Source: Clostridiales bacterium (GTDB lineage: Bacteria > Bacillota > Clostridia > Lachnospirales > WQUN01). From it: a DNA stretch of 14,046 bases. The stretch covers positions 1 through 14,046 of the forward strand of contig JAISRJ010000143.1 of assembly GCA_031273705.1 (NCBI GenBank). Reading direction: 5' to 3'. The stretch's first letter is position 1; each line of letters starts with the position of its first letter. Under the pieces are notes generated by a model. It saw nothing but the letters and a program-made list of their open reading frames with translations. It had not been told where the DNA came from and made no database searches. Below are positions 1-7,974 of the stretch, piece by piece. The translations under genes and the position numbers were made by a program.

Positions 1-996
1 GTAAGTAATCAGCGTCTCGACACCGCCCAAACTCTCGGCGAATAATATTAATTGTATATTATTCAAAAGGTTTTGGACGGTCCGAGTACAGTCTACCGAA
101 AACGAAATCATCGCTCCAAAACCCCGCCCCTGGCGTTTTGAAATTTCATACGCGGGGTGTTCGGGTAAACCGGCGTAAAAAACGCGGGTGACTTTTGGAT
201 GTTTTTGCAGCCAAGCGGCAATTTTTATTGCGTTCCGCTGGCTTTTCTCCATCCTTAGCGCCAGCGTTTTGATTCCGCGCGTCGTTAAAAAAGAATCAAA
301 GGGGGAAAGAACCGCGCCTGTGGTCTTTTGAATATAGCGCAGCTTTTCAGAATATTCCGGTGTTTTGCAAACGACAAACCCCGCGAGGGTATCGTTGTGC
401 CCCGCCAGATATTTTGTGCCGCTATGGACCGCAATGTCCGCTCCAAGCTGCAGAGGATTACAGAAATATGGCGTGAGGAAAGTATTATCGACTATCAGCA
501 AAATATTTTTATCCGCCGTCAACTCGCGGACGGCCGCGATATCGGTAACATTCATCAGCGGATTTGTGGGGTTTTCTATGAAAACCGCTTTTGTATTATT
601 TGTAATGGCAGACTCCAACACTGATAAATCAGATGAATTTACATATTTTACAAAAAGGCCATTTCTTTTTGAAATTAATGAAAACAGTCTTATAGAGCCG
701 CCGTACAGGTCGTCTGTAGCAATTATCTCATCACATGGAGAAAACATATCGAAAATTGCGGTAATCGCCGCCATTCCGCTGGAAAAAGCAAGAGCGTCCA
801 CCCCGCCTTCCAACGCCGCCAATAGTTTTTCCACATGCTCACGCGTGGGGTTTTGCAGACGAGTATAATCATAGCCGGTGGTTTGCCCTAATCCCGGATG
901 CGCGAATGTCGCCGATTGATAAATTGGAACCGTAACCGAGCCGGTATTGCCGGAAGAATCACGCTGCGCGTGAATACATGCTGTTTCGGGTTTCAT
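1..996 (-). CDS. Trans-sulfuration PLP enzyme (cystathionine gamma-synthase/lyase family), 3' end missing
   Basis: Reading the minus strand from ATG at 996 gives 332 uninterrupted codons that run off the left edge; the family is about 380 residues, so roughly the last 50 are missing. Visible are the YTR motif (44-46) that contacts PLP phosphate, SSGMA (72-76), and the PLP-binding lysine K195 in HSGTKYLAGHND. ESLGGVETLITY near the edge matches the family's substrate-binding segment. The protein makes or breaks cystathionine, or condenses an acyl-homoserine with sulfide, in cytosolic Met/Cys metabolism. From memory it resembles Bacillus MetI-type cystathionine gamma-synthase, including the HPGLGQTTGYDY stretch, but sequence alone does not separate synthase from lyase. 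A GAGGGAG ribosome site (1006-1012) supports the start. It is divergent from cysK, which fits a shared role in sulfur amino-acid metabolism. No clear minus-strand promoter was seen. Confidence 0.9.
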   Translation of the reverse strand, partial: MKPETACIHAQRDSSGNTGSVTVPIYQSATFAHPGLGQTTGYDYTRLQNPTREHVEKLLAALEGGVDALAFSSGMAAITAIFDMFSPCDEIIATDDLYGGSIRLFSLISKRNGLFVKYVNSSDLSVLESAITNNTKAVFIENPTNPLMNVTDIAAVRELTADKNILLIVDNTFLTPYFCNPLQLGADIAVHSGTKYLAGHNDTLAGFVVCKTPEYSEKLRYIQKTTGAVLSPFDSFLTTRGIKTLALRMEKSQRNAIKIAAWLQKHPKVTRVFYAGLPEHPAYEISKRQGRGFGAMISFSVDCTRTVQNLLNNIQLILFAESLGGVETLITY

Positions 997-1053
997 ACGA
1001 AAAAACTCCCTCACTTTTAATGGATAATATCAGAGTAAATTCTTAAATACATA

Positions 1054-1083
1054 TTGACAGAATAGATGAAATAATAATATAAT
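1054..1083 (+). promoter_or_regulatory. Sigma-A-type promoter of cysK
   Basis: A perfect TTGACA (1054-1059) and a perfect TATAAT (1078-1083) are separated by 18 bases, 67 bases before the cysK start. The predicted leader is only about 60 bases, too short for a T-box or SAM riboswitch. ATGAA (1066-1070) and TTCAT (1083-1087) form a short inverted repeat flanking the -10 box, a possible but unproven operator. Confidence 0.75.
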
Positions 1084-1150
1084 TCATATATGGTTTTGGA
1101 ACTTTTATCTTTGGTTTAAAATCATGAAATTATAACAGGAGGTCAAGTAA

Positions 1151-2080
1151 ATGTCAAGAGTCGCTGATAATTTAACGGATTTAATTGGTAAAACTCCGCT
1201 GCTTCGACTTAACGCCTATGCGAAGAGCTTGGGTTTGACCAATGGCATTGTGGGTAAGTTAGAGTATTTTAATCCGGCGGGCAGTGTGAAAGATCGTATT
1301 GCGCTGGCTATGATTGACGACGCCGAAAAGACCGGGAAACTCACTTCGGATTCCGTTATAATTGAGCCTACAAGCGGAAATACCGGTATCGGGCTGGCTT
1401 CGGTCGCGGCTGCCAGGGGTTATAAGCTTATTCTTACGATGCCTGAAACAATGAGTGTCGAGCGCCGTAAATTGCTTGCCGCGTATGGTGCCGAGGTCGT
1501 TTTGACAGAGGGCGCGAAAGGTATGAAGGGCGCTATAGCCAAGGCGGAGGAACTGGCGAAAGAGACGCCGGGTTCTTTTATTCCCGGTCAATTTGTAAAT
1601 CCGGCTAACCCACTGGTTCATAAAGAAACTACCGGTCCGGAGATTTGGGAAGATTTGGAAGGTAAGGTCGATTTCTTTGTTTCCGGTATAGGAACAGGCG
1701 GAACCATTACCGGCGCGGGAGAATATCTTAGATCGAAAAATCCGGATGTTAAAATCGTAGCTGTCGAGCCCGCGGATTCTCCGGTGCTGTCGGAAGGACG
1801 TTTTGGACCTCATAAAATTCAGGGCATTGGCGCGGGTTTTGTGCCGGATGTTTTAGATACCGGTATATATGATGAAATAATTACCGCTAAAACAGAGGAC
1901 GCTTTTGTCGCGGTGCGGAGTTTGGCTAAGTTAGAAGGGCTTTTGGTGGGCATTTCATCCGGAGCGGCTCTTTGGGCCGCGACACAGATCGCGCTTCGCC
2001 CCGAAAATACCGGAAAGACTATCGTCGTTATTCTGCCGGATACAGGCGAGAGATACCTTTCTACACCACTGTTTGAATAG
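1151..2080 (+). CDS. cysK: Cysteine synthase A (O-acetylserine sulfhydrylase)
   Basis: This 309-residue PLP enzyme makes L-cysteine from O-acetylserine and sulfide in the cytosol. The length is normal for CysK. Family landmarks are present: NPAGSVKDR with Schiff-base lysine K47, TSGNTG (74-79) that binds the substrate carboxylate, GTGGT (181-185) that holds the PLP phosphate, the GIGAGFVP segment, and the C-terminal PDTGERYLST. The ATG has an AGGAGGT ribosome site (1137-1143) seven bases upstream. A near-consensus promoter precedes the gene and a hairpin terminator follows, so it is probably monocistronic. The divergent neighbour is a trans-sulfuration enzyme. Cystathionine beta-synthase-like or CysM variants share the fold, but the motifs and length favour CysK. 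Confidence 0.96.
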   Translation: MSRVADNLTDLIGKTPLLRLNAYAKSLGLTNGIVGKLEYFNPAGSVKDRIALAMIDDAEKTGKLTSDSVIIEPTSGNTGIGLASVAAARGYKLILTMPETMSVERRKLLAAYGAEVVLTEGAKGMKGAIAKAEELAKETPGSFIPGQFVNPANPLVHKETTGPEIWEDLEGKVDFFVSGIGTGGTITGAGEYLRSKNPDVKIVAVEPADSPVLSEGRFGPHKIQGIGAGFVPDVLDTGIYDEIITAKTEDAFVAVRSLAKLEGLLVGISSGAALWAATQIALRPENTGKTIVVILPDTGERYLSTPLFE

Positions 2081-2162
2081 ATTCCAAAACTATACTTGCG
2101 AGTATAAATCCCTTAAAGTCAGCGAATACGGCGGGTATTAGCCATTAAAAACTTCATAAAAG

Positions 2163-2205
2163 GCTGTTGCAACCATACCTACATGGTTTGCGGCAGCTTT
2201 TTTTT
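2163..2205 (+). terminator. Rho-independent terminator after cysK
   Basis: An imperfect stem of about 14 bp pairs GCTGTTGCAACCAT with ATGGTTTGCGGCAGC, with G-U pairs and one bulge, around a loop of about six bases. A run of eight T residues follows directly (2198-2205). The rest of 2081-2323 holds no gene; it contains a short TATACT/AGTATA dyad at 2091-2106 and AT-rich DNA before the next gene. Confidence 0.85.
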
Positions 2206-2240
2206 GTTAATTAATCTCTCCAAAAAGTCCAGACACTTCA

Positions 2241-2270
2241 TTGGCTTGGCGCGTAAATTTTTAATATATA
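2241..2270 (+). promoter_or_regulatory. Possible promoter for the TraX-family gene
   Basis: TTGGCT (2241-2246) and TATATA (2265-2270) are 18 bases apart, 54 bases before the start codon. Both boxes deviate from consensus and the area is AT-rich, so this is tentative. A separate promoter is expected because a terminator precedes it. Confidence 0.35.
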
Positions 2271-2323
2271 ACTAATAATTATTATTTACAGCATAATCAA
2301 TTAAAAAAGGAAGGGATTAATTC

Positions 2324-3139
2324 ATGGAAGCAACAATTTCTAACACGTCCAGAACTTGGTTTACAGGCAATCAATTAAAAATTCTTGGTGTAATATTTAT
2401 GGTTATAGACCATCTGCACCAGATGTTTATTCCGCAAGGGGCGCCGGACTGGTTCACTTATATAGGCAGGCTCTCCGCGCCGTTATTCCTGTTCATGGTA
2501 GCCGAGGGCATGCGCTATACTCGCAGCAGAACGCGTTATCTGCTGCTATTATTGGCCGGATTTGAGTTTATGGTTATATCTTCGACTGTTGTATCTACTT
2601 ATTTCTTTAACGAAAACATTATACTGACAAATAATATATTTGGCTCACTGTTAATGATTGGATTGTATATTGTATTTATCGAAATGCTGATCAAAGCTGT
2701 AAAGGAGAAAAAGTTTTTAAAGGCGACAGGCGTCATATTGCTTATGATCCTGCCTTTTCTTGTTGGGCTGGGATTGATTTTGTTTATGTCCAATACCGAA
2801 TTATCGTCAAGCATACCATCCTGGTTAATATTGATAGTCTTGCAGTTTATCCCTAACCCAATATTTGCGGAGGGTGGACTTCTTTTTGTGGTACTGGGCG
2901 TTAGCATCTATTTGTTGAGGAATAATCGCGTTTTGCAGGCCGCGGCATTAGCTGCCACAGGTATAATCTGCTTAATATCCGGGTCTTATGTACAGGCGCT
3001 TATGGGGCTTTCAGCTATATTCATACTGCTATATAACGGGCGAAAGGGCGGCGGAAACAAATACTTTTTCTATATTTTTTATCCCGCGCATATTTATGTT
3101 TTCTATTTTATAGCGTACTTCCTTATGAATTTGAATTAA
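2324..3139 (+). CDS. TraX-family integral membrane protein
   Basis: This 271-residue, very hydrophobic protein has about seven to eight predicted membrane segments. The N-terminal part carries the TraX-family pattern: LKILGVIFMVIDHLHQ, then YIGRLSAPLFLFMVAEGMRYTRSR. The C-terminus has the matching FFYIFYPAHIYVFYF. TraX of the F plasmid N-acetylates pilin. Chromosomal members in Firmicutes are common and have no established substrate, so acyl transfer here is only a family-based guess. An AAGGAAGGG ribosome site (2307-2315) supports the ATG. The gene stands alone between a terminator and the promoter of the ABC importer, with no conjugation genes nearby. Confidence 0.82.
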   Translation: MEATISNTSRTWFTGNQLKILGVIFMVIDHLHQMFIPQGAPDWFTYIGRLSAPLFLFMVAEGMRYTRSRTRYLLLLLAGFEFMVISSTVVSTYFFNENIILTNNIFGSLLMIGLYIVFIEMLIKAVKEKKFLKATGVILLMILPFLVGLGLILFMSNTELSSSIPSWLILIVLQFIPNPIFAEGGLLFVVLGVSIYLLRNNRVLQAAALAATGIICLISGSYVQALMGLSAIFILLYNGRKGGGNKYFFYIFYPAHIYVFYFIAYFLMNLN

Positions 3140-3160
3140 TAAATTTAAACACAACTTAGA

Positions 3161-3189
3161 TTGACAGATACCGAATAAAATATTAAAAT
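3161..3189 (+). promoter_or_regulatory. Sigma-A-type promoter of the ABC importer operon
   Basis: A perfect TTGACA (3161-3166) and TAAAAT (3184-3189) are separated by 17 bases, 34 bases before the start of the lipoprotein gene. The leader is too short for a riboswitch. Transcription would cover the three importer genes. Confidence 0.65.
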
Positions 3190-3223
3190 ATAAGTAAAAT
3201 ATGATATTTAAAGGGGAAATTGT

Positions 3224-4045
3224 ATGAAGCGACTAATCGGTATCTCGCTTGTGTTAGTCATGTTATTTGTATCTGCTTGCTCCGGTTCCGCCAATTCGTC
3301 CGGCACCGAACTCGCCACGCTTACAGATGGAAAATTGACCATTGCCACCGGCGAACCCGCTTGGGAACCGTGGGTAATTAACGACGCGCCCGAAACCGGC
3401 GAAGGTTTTGAAGCGGCGTTGGCTTATGCCGTCGCTGAAAAACTTGGATATTCCAAGGAAGATGTCGTATGGGTACGCACCACCTTTGAAGAAGCCATTC
3501 AACCTGGTCCTAAGAATTTTGATTTTAACTTACAGCAATATTCTGTTACAGAAGAGCGCAAGGCGGTTGTGGATTTCAGCTCGGTGTATTATCGTGAACC
3601 ATTGGCGGTAATTGTGAAAAAAGATGATGTCTACGCGTCGGCTGCCTCTATAGCAGAGCTTAAAGAGGCTCTGTTTGGGGCGGCCAGCGGGGATATTGCC
3701 GGAGAGTATACCCGGACCGCTGTCGCCCCGAATCAAGAAGTTCAAGTGTTTAATGATTTGTCCGCTACCGCTTTAGCGCTTAACGCGGGGCAAATCGACG
3801 CAATGGTGGCGGGTGTTACCACTGCCGATTACATAATATCTTCCGAACAGGTTGAAAATGGTGTAATCGTCGGAACTTTATCCGGCAGTGAAACGGCGAC
3901 GGATGGGCTTGCCTTAGTGTTGGATAAAGATTCTCCATTGACCGCGGCGGTATCTAAAGCGATTGACGATCTGGAAGCCGAAGGCAAGATAGCCGAAATA
4001 GCGAAACAGTACCTTGGGCAATATGACGCGCCAGAATTAAAATGA
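3224..4045 (+). CDS. Amino-acid ABC importer substrate-binding lipoprotein
   Basis: This 273-residue protein captures a small polar solute, probably an amino acid, outside the membrane and hands it to the permease encoded next. A lipoprotein signal peptide is clear: a positively charged start, a hydrophobic core, and lipobox VSAC with the lipidated cysteine at C19. The mature part follows the family-3 solute-binding layout, including GFEAALAYAVAEKLG and TEERKAVVDFSSVYY, the latter carrying the conserved arginine that usually binds the ligand carboxylate. The segment GEPAWEPWV and the FDFNLQQYS in place of the usual DxIxxxMS mark a divergent subgroup, so the substrate cannot be named. AAAGGGG (3210-3216) is the ribosome site. 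The stop overlaps the permease start (ATGA). Sulfur genes lie nearby, but a terminator separates them. Confidence 0.9.
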   Translation: MKRLIGISLVLVMLFVSACSGSANSSGTELATLTDGKLTIATGEPAWEPWVINDAPETGEGFEAALAYAVAEKLGYSKEDVVWVRTTFEEAIQPGPKNFDFNLQQYSVTEERKAVVDFSSVYYREPLAVIVKKDDVYASAASIAELKEALFGAASGDIAGEYTRTAVAPNQEVQVFNDLSATALALNAGQIDAMVAGVTTADYIISSEQVENGVIVGTLSGSETATDGLALVLDKDSPLTAAVSKAIDDLEAEGKIAEIAKQYLGQYDAPELK

Positions 4046-4899
4046 AAGAAACCGTCTTAGAAGGGATAAGTTCAGTTGAAGCGGAGCGGAGAGCATACCG
4101 AAAACGACAATCTTTCAGATCTAATTTGGTGTCGTGTATCAGCTTCGCGGTGTTCTGCGTTATCATATATATAGTGTTATCAAATTCAGAGGGTTGGACG
4201 CGGGTAAGAATCGCGTTCTTTGACCCTCATTATTTTGTTGAATCTATTCCTTTGGTTTTACGCGGTATACTTACCAATTTGCGCATTCTCATATTCGCGG
4301 TGGCGGGTGTCGCCGTGTTTGGGACGGCGCTTGCCATTATAAGAACCACCTTGTCGCCGGTTATGTTCCCTTTACGCGTAGTGGCTACTCTGTATACCGA
4401 TCTGCTTCGCGGTACCCCGATGATCATTGTATTATATATTATTGGATTTGGGGTTCCCGGGCTGCGCATCTTTGGACGCATAGACGCGTCTCTGTTGGGA
4501 ACGATTTCTATTGTGGTAGTGTATTCCGCGTACGCGTCGGAGGTTATTCGCGCCGGGATAGAGGCAATTCACCCTTCACAGCGAATGGCGTCCAGATCTC
4601 TGGGATTCACACACGCGCAGACTATGCGTCTGATTGTGTTGCCTCAAGCCATTCGTAAGGTAGTGCCGGCATTGATGAATGAATTCGTTTCTATGCAAAA
4701 GGATGTTGGTTTGGTGAGTGTGCTGGGCGCGATAGACGCGGTGCGTAGCGCGCAGATAATAGTGGCGCAAAGCTATAATTTTACGCCTTATGTTGTGACG
4801 GGCGCGATGTTTGTCGTACTTAGCTTTCCTATGATTCGATTGACGGACTGGTATACTTCGCGCTTGAAAAAGCGCGAGCAAATGAGCGGAATTGTTTAG
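4042..4899 (+). CDS. Amino-acid ABC importer permease
   Basis: This 285-residue inner-membrane subunit belongs to the HisM/GlnP permease family. A hydrophilic, arginine-rich N-terminus precedes the first membrane segment (about residues 32-47), and four to five further segments follow. DLLRGTPMIIVLYII is the characteristic family segment. The EAA-type loop that contacts the ATPase is recognisable as ASRSLGFTHAQTMRLIVLPQAIRK cut around its central glycine. The ATG overlaps the stop of the lipoprotein gene in ATGA and there is no good ribosome site, so translation is probably coupled. Only one permease gene is present, which implies a homodimeric channel. Confidence 0.93.
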   Translation: MKETVLEGISSVEAERRAYRKRQSFRSNLVSCISFAVFCVIIYIVLSNSEGWTRVRIAFFDPHYFVESIPLVLRGILTNLRILIFAVAGVAVFGTALAIIRTTLSPVMFPLRVVATLYTDLLRGTPMIIVLYIIGFGVPGLRIFGRIDASLLGTISIVVVYSAYASEVIRAGIEAIHPSQRMASRSLGFTHAQTMRLIVLPQAIRKVVPALMNEFVSMQKDVGLVSVLGAIDAVRSAQIIVAQSYNFTPYVVTGAMFVVLSFPMIRLTDWYTSRLKKREQMSGIV

Positions 4900-4910
4900 G
4901 AGAAATATAT

Positions 4911-5630
4911 ATGTCTCTGCTGAATCTGCGGAATATTAAAAAAAAGTTCGGCAATAATCTTGTACTTAAAGGCATCGATCTTGAAATAGACCTGGGCGAC
5001 GTAATTGCGCTGATCGGCTCGTCGGGTTCGGGTAAAAGTACATTGCTGCGTGTTATCAATTTGTTGGAGCAGATCGACGATGGTCAAATATTTCTGGATG
5101 GCGAGGATATATCTGATCCGCGGGTTAATCCGGATATAGTCCGCTCTAAAATGGGGATTGTATTCCAAAATTTCAACCTGTTTCCACATTTGTCAGTGCT
5201 TGCTAATGTGACTCTTGCCTTGCGGGTGGTGCGAAAGATTCCCCGGCGGGATGCGGAACAGAAGGGAATGCAGTTGCTTGAGCGAATTCAACTTACCGAG
5301 AAGGCTAATGTTTACCCCGATCAGCTTTCAGGAGGGCAGCAGCAAAGAGTGGCTATCGTCAGGGCTATAGCCCATAACCCAAAGCTGCTGCTTTTGGACG
5401 AAATAACATCCGCTTTAGATCCGCGCCTTGTGGGCGAGGTGCTGGACTTGGTGGTAGAATTAAAATCCTCGGATACTACTATAATTATCGCTACCCATGA
5501 GATGTCGTTCGCTAAGCACGCCAGCGATAAAGTAGTGTTTCTAAAAGACGGCATAGTGGAGGAGCAAGGTACGCCGTCGCAAATTTTTGGCAACCCAACA
5601 AAGGCGGCGACCGTGGAATTTTTAAGGTAG
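4911..5630 (+). CDS. Amino-acid ABC importer ATP-binding protein
   Basis: This 239-residue cytosolic ATPase powers the importer. All nucleotide-binding motifs are intact and in order: Walker A GSSGSGKST (36-44), Q-loop glutamine Q86 in FQNFNLFPHL, signature LSGGQ (139-143), Walker B LLLLDE (159-164), D-loop SALD (167-170) and H-loop H196 in ATHEM. Walker B is followed by DEITSALDP rather than the more frequent DEPTSALDP, a tolerated variant in polar amino-acid importers. AGGAGA (4898-4903) overlaps the permease stop and sets the start. It is the last gene of the operon; the convergent gene begins its stop 40 bases later. Confidence 0.95.
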   Translation: MSLLNLRNIKKKFGNNLVLKGIDLEIDLGDVIALIGSSGSGKSTLLRVINLLEQIDDGQIFLDGEDISDPRVNPDIVRSKMGIVFQNFNLFPHLSVLANVTLALRVVRKIPRRDAEQKGMQLLERIQLTEKANVYPDQLSGGQQQRVAIVRAIAHNPKLLLLDEITSALDPRLVGEVLDLVVELKSSDTTIIIATHEMSFAKHASDKVVFLKDGIVEEQGTPSQIFGNPTKAATVEFLR

Positions 5631-5648
5631 CAAGGTAGATTGTAAAAT

Positions 5649-5678
5649 CGGGCGACCAGTTGATCGCCCCTACAAATT
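5649..5678 (-). repeat. Small GTAGGGGCG-type palindromic element
   Basis: On the minus strand the sequence reads TTTGTAGGGGCGATCA and then TGGTCGCCCG, forming a stem from GGGCGA and TCGCCC with a partly paired centre. Short GTAGGGGCG palindromes of this look are, from general knowledge, scattered in many bacterial genomes between genes. It lies between two convergent genes and could act as a weak bidirectional terminator, though no T-run follows. Its TAG forms the stop codon of the convergent gene. No second copy was noticed in this window. Confidence 0.5.
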
Positions 5679-6791
5679 GCCATATCGTTCTTTCTCATAG
5701 TCGACCGTGAGCGCGCTTATATCATGTCCGGCGGCGAGGATTTTGTCTTTCATTTCTAAAGGCGTGTCTGTCTTAACAAGCGGAACGCCTTGTGAAATAT
5801 GGCGGCGAATTATTTTATAATACGCGCGGCGGATTTTATTTTGCGGTCGTGACTTGGGGAACATATTACGCAGTCTTGTGGTGATCGCTTTCGATGACAA
5901 GAGATCGGGCGTGATAAATTTTTTTATGTCCCCGCTTACGGATTGAACTTCGTAAAATCGCTTGTAGATTCGGTAACACGCGTAGATTATTCCACAAATC
6001 ACTAAAGCGATTATAAGGAATATGGTAACATAGATTACGATCTTTTCTAATATAGCCCAGATAGCCCAAGGTTCTCCTTTCTGTTCTAACATACCGTCCA
6101 GAGCCGGAGGCGGCGGTTCATTTTGCGGGGTAATTGGCTGCTCTGTCACTTTACTTTTGGGGATAAGACTGAACAAAAAACGCAGGCCGGCTAATAAGGC
6201 ACCTCCCAACGAAGAGAAAACGCCATCCAGTTTCACATTCCCCGCCGCTGCGGCCGCCAATAGAGCGAATAAGGCGAAAATACTAATACATATATTATTT
6301 AAACGTGTTATATCCCGCACCGGCTGAACAGTCGTTAAGGATAATAAATCGATGATTCGGTCAAGATTCTTCATATGCTGAAGAACGAGAAAACAAATCG
6401 CCGCGGCCGCAGCCCCAATAGGGAGAATTCTCATCACGGGCAAATATCCAAAATTACGCGCTCCTGCATACGCAATCGTCATAAGCAACGAGAGTATTAC
6501 AACTGTGGATATACCCATTTCTTCATCTTTCGCGGAAAATCGTTTCACAAAAGAATAAATTATTATAGCCGCCGTGAATGCCAGCGCAATAATCCTCGGC
6601 CAAAATCCTGTCGTGATGAAATAAACCGCCGCTAAAACTCCAAGGTGCGATAATAGAAACATAAATAAGTTTTTAACAGCGGCCCTAAACCATTGCGTGG
6701 TATAAAATGGAATTGTCATAAGCAGCAAGTAGTAAACGGCGGAAGAATTTGTTAATAGGCAGGCGGGAACTACCGCTGCGGAATAAAACAA
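5670..6791 (-). CDS. Membrane protein with DUF4129-like C-terminus (TgpA-like, no transglutaminase core)
   Basis: The 373-residue product has six or seven membrane segments in residues 1-185, a proline-rich external linker (about 211-240), another membrane segment (about 243-270), and a cytosolic tail. The tail pattern of a YYKIIRRH-like helix, then DTPLEM, then LTVDYEKERYGN resembles DUF4129, which closes TgpA-type transglutaminase membrane proteins. The large external Cys-His-Asp transglutaminase domain normally found between the membrane halves is absent. The gene is last in the MoxR-DUF58 unit. The start is uncertain: no ATG or GTG is available. TTG at 6791 lacks a ribosome site; an ATT at 6827 that overlaps the upstream stop would add 12 residues. 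The stop codon lies inside a palindromic repeat. Function unknown; possibly a membrane partner of DUF58/MoxR. Confidence 0.75.
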   Translation of the reverse strand: MFYSAAVVPACLLTNSSAVYYLLLMTIPFYTTQWFRAAVKNLFMFLLSHLGVLAAVYFITTGFWPRIIALAFTAAIIIYSFVKRFSAKDEEMGISTVVILSLLMTIAYAGARNFGYLPVMRILPIGAAAAAICFLVLQHMKNLDRIIDLLSLTTVQPVRDITRLNNICISIFALFALLAAAAAGNVKLDGVFSSLGGALLAGLRFLFSLIPKSKVTEQPITPQNEPPPPALDGMLEQKGEPWAIWAILEKIVIYVTIFLIIALVICGIIYACYRIYKRFYEVQSVSGDIKKFITPDLLSSKAITTRLRNMFPKSRPQNKIRRAYYKIIRRHISQGVPLVKTDTPLEMKDKILAAGHDISALTVDYEKERYGNL

Positions 6792-6822
6792 TATAAAATA
6801 TATAGTATTCTGTAAAGCTTGC

Positions 6823-7974
6823 TCAATAGTAAAGCGTGCCTTGCTCGTTGTCAGCCACCTCCCATTTCATAATGTTTTCTGTCGCCGGAGTCAGATTTGT
6901 ATCCTTAAAGGCGGGTATGACCCATATAGCGGGATAATTTGCGCATAAGCGTGAAAAGGCGCTTAAAAGATCATTCCCATGATATGCGGATATTAAAAAA
7001 AACGCCGTATCGCCCGCGTCATAGGCAGTTTTACCCAAAGATTTATCTAAAATAAGTGGCGCGGCTTCGCTTCTCGTATCAATACGCGCCAACGCCTCGT
7101 ATATATTACACAGATGTTTTTTACCTGCCCCGCTCTTAATATCTAACGCAAGTTTTGTTATAATGTCCTTTCCATTGGAAACCAGTCCGCAAGCTATGCC
7201 GTCGCTCACACATCGTTCGGCGATGGACGCCGCCAGCCGAATAGCCTGCTCAAAAAGCACGTCTCCATTCCATGACGCGTATGGTTGCAGGTTAAGTATT
7301 ATTATAATCTGTTGGGATGTGGTATAGTCATACACATTTGACATTAAATGGCCGGTTCTGGCTGTGGCTTTGAAATTTACGGAACGGAGACCGTCTCTCG
7401 GTTGATATTCGCGGATACTTTTGAATTCAAAGAGATCCGGCAAAATAAATCGACGGGTAAGAATTTCCCCGCTTATTTTCTTATATGGAATAGTGTACCA
7501 ATCAGATTGAAGAGGTTTGGGATAAACGATAAGGGCGGTGTCGCATTGCACATGCGAAACGATTTTATTGTTAAGCAATAGATTGCCGCCAACCAGATCG
7601 GCGCTTTTTACTGTATAAAACCCGCGTTTACCGCAGACAAATGAGAGTTTGCGGGTTATCATTTGAAACATCATCAACCCGAAAACGTCGTTTCGATAAT
7701 AATAATCTGAAACTTGCGCGTTGCGGATGTCGCCCGGGTTTGAAAAGATCAAATCGCGCGATACTTGGAATTTCAACGCCACCCACGGCAACGGAACCGG
7801 TGTGGCGTTGGACAGCATTTCGTTTAATTCCAGAGTCTCACCCTCAAATGCCGCGCGCTTGGAAAATCTTAGAGACAGCCGCAGGCGATTCCATACAAAA
7901 TCGTAGATTAGTTCGTGAAGTTTTACAAACAGCAAAACGCCTAGCATGACGGCAATGATTATCACTTTTTCCAC
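6823..7974 (-). CDS. DUF58 domain-containing protein
   Basis: This 383-residue protein has an N-terminal membrane helix (about residues 3-20), a beta-rich middle and a C-terminal half with the DUF58 signature YQPRDGLRSVNFKATART (about residues 190-210). The following IIIILNLQPY begins a von Willebrand A-like fold. DUF58 proteins are almost always encoded beside MoxR ATPases and are thought to be membrane-tethered clients or adaptors of them; their biochemical role is not settled. The start is GTG at 7974, overlapping the end of the MoxR gene by 13 bases, with GGAAG upstream. Its stop lies close to the uncertain start of the next gene, again suggesting coupled translation. Confidence 0.88.
   Translation of the reverse strand: MEKVIIIAVMLGVLLFVKLHELIYDFVWNRLRLSLRFSKRAAFEGETLELNEMLSNATPVPLPWVALKFQVSRDLIFSNPGDIRNAQVSDYYYRNDVFGLMMFQMITRKLSFVCGKRGFYTVKSADLVGGNLLLNNKIVSHVQCDTALIVYPKPLQSDWYTIPYKKISGEILTRRFILPDLFEFKSIREYQPRDGLRSVNFKATARTGHLMSNVYDYTTSQQIIIILNLQPYASWNGDVLFEQAIRLAASIAERCVSDGIACGLVSNGKDIITKLALDIKSGAGKKHLCNIYEALARIDTRSEAAPLILDKSLGKTAYDAGDTAFFLISAYHGNDLLSAFSRLCANYPAIWVIPAFKDTNLTPATENIMKWEVADNEQGTLYY

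Noticed and set aside
365..868. A 167-codon plus-strand frame
   Set aside because: The minus strand here is continuously open and carries the PLP-enzyme motifs including the active-site lysine.
997..1150. Possible T-box or SAM riboswitch between the two sulfur genes
   Set aside because: The predicted leaders are at most about 60 bases and contain no specifier-loop or SAM-box-like structure.
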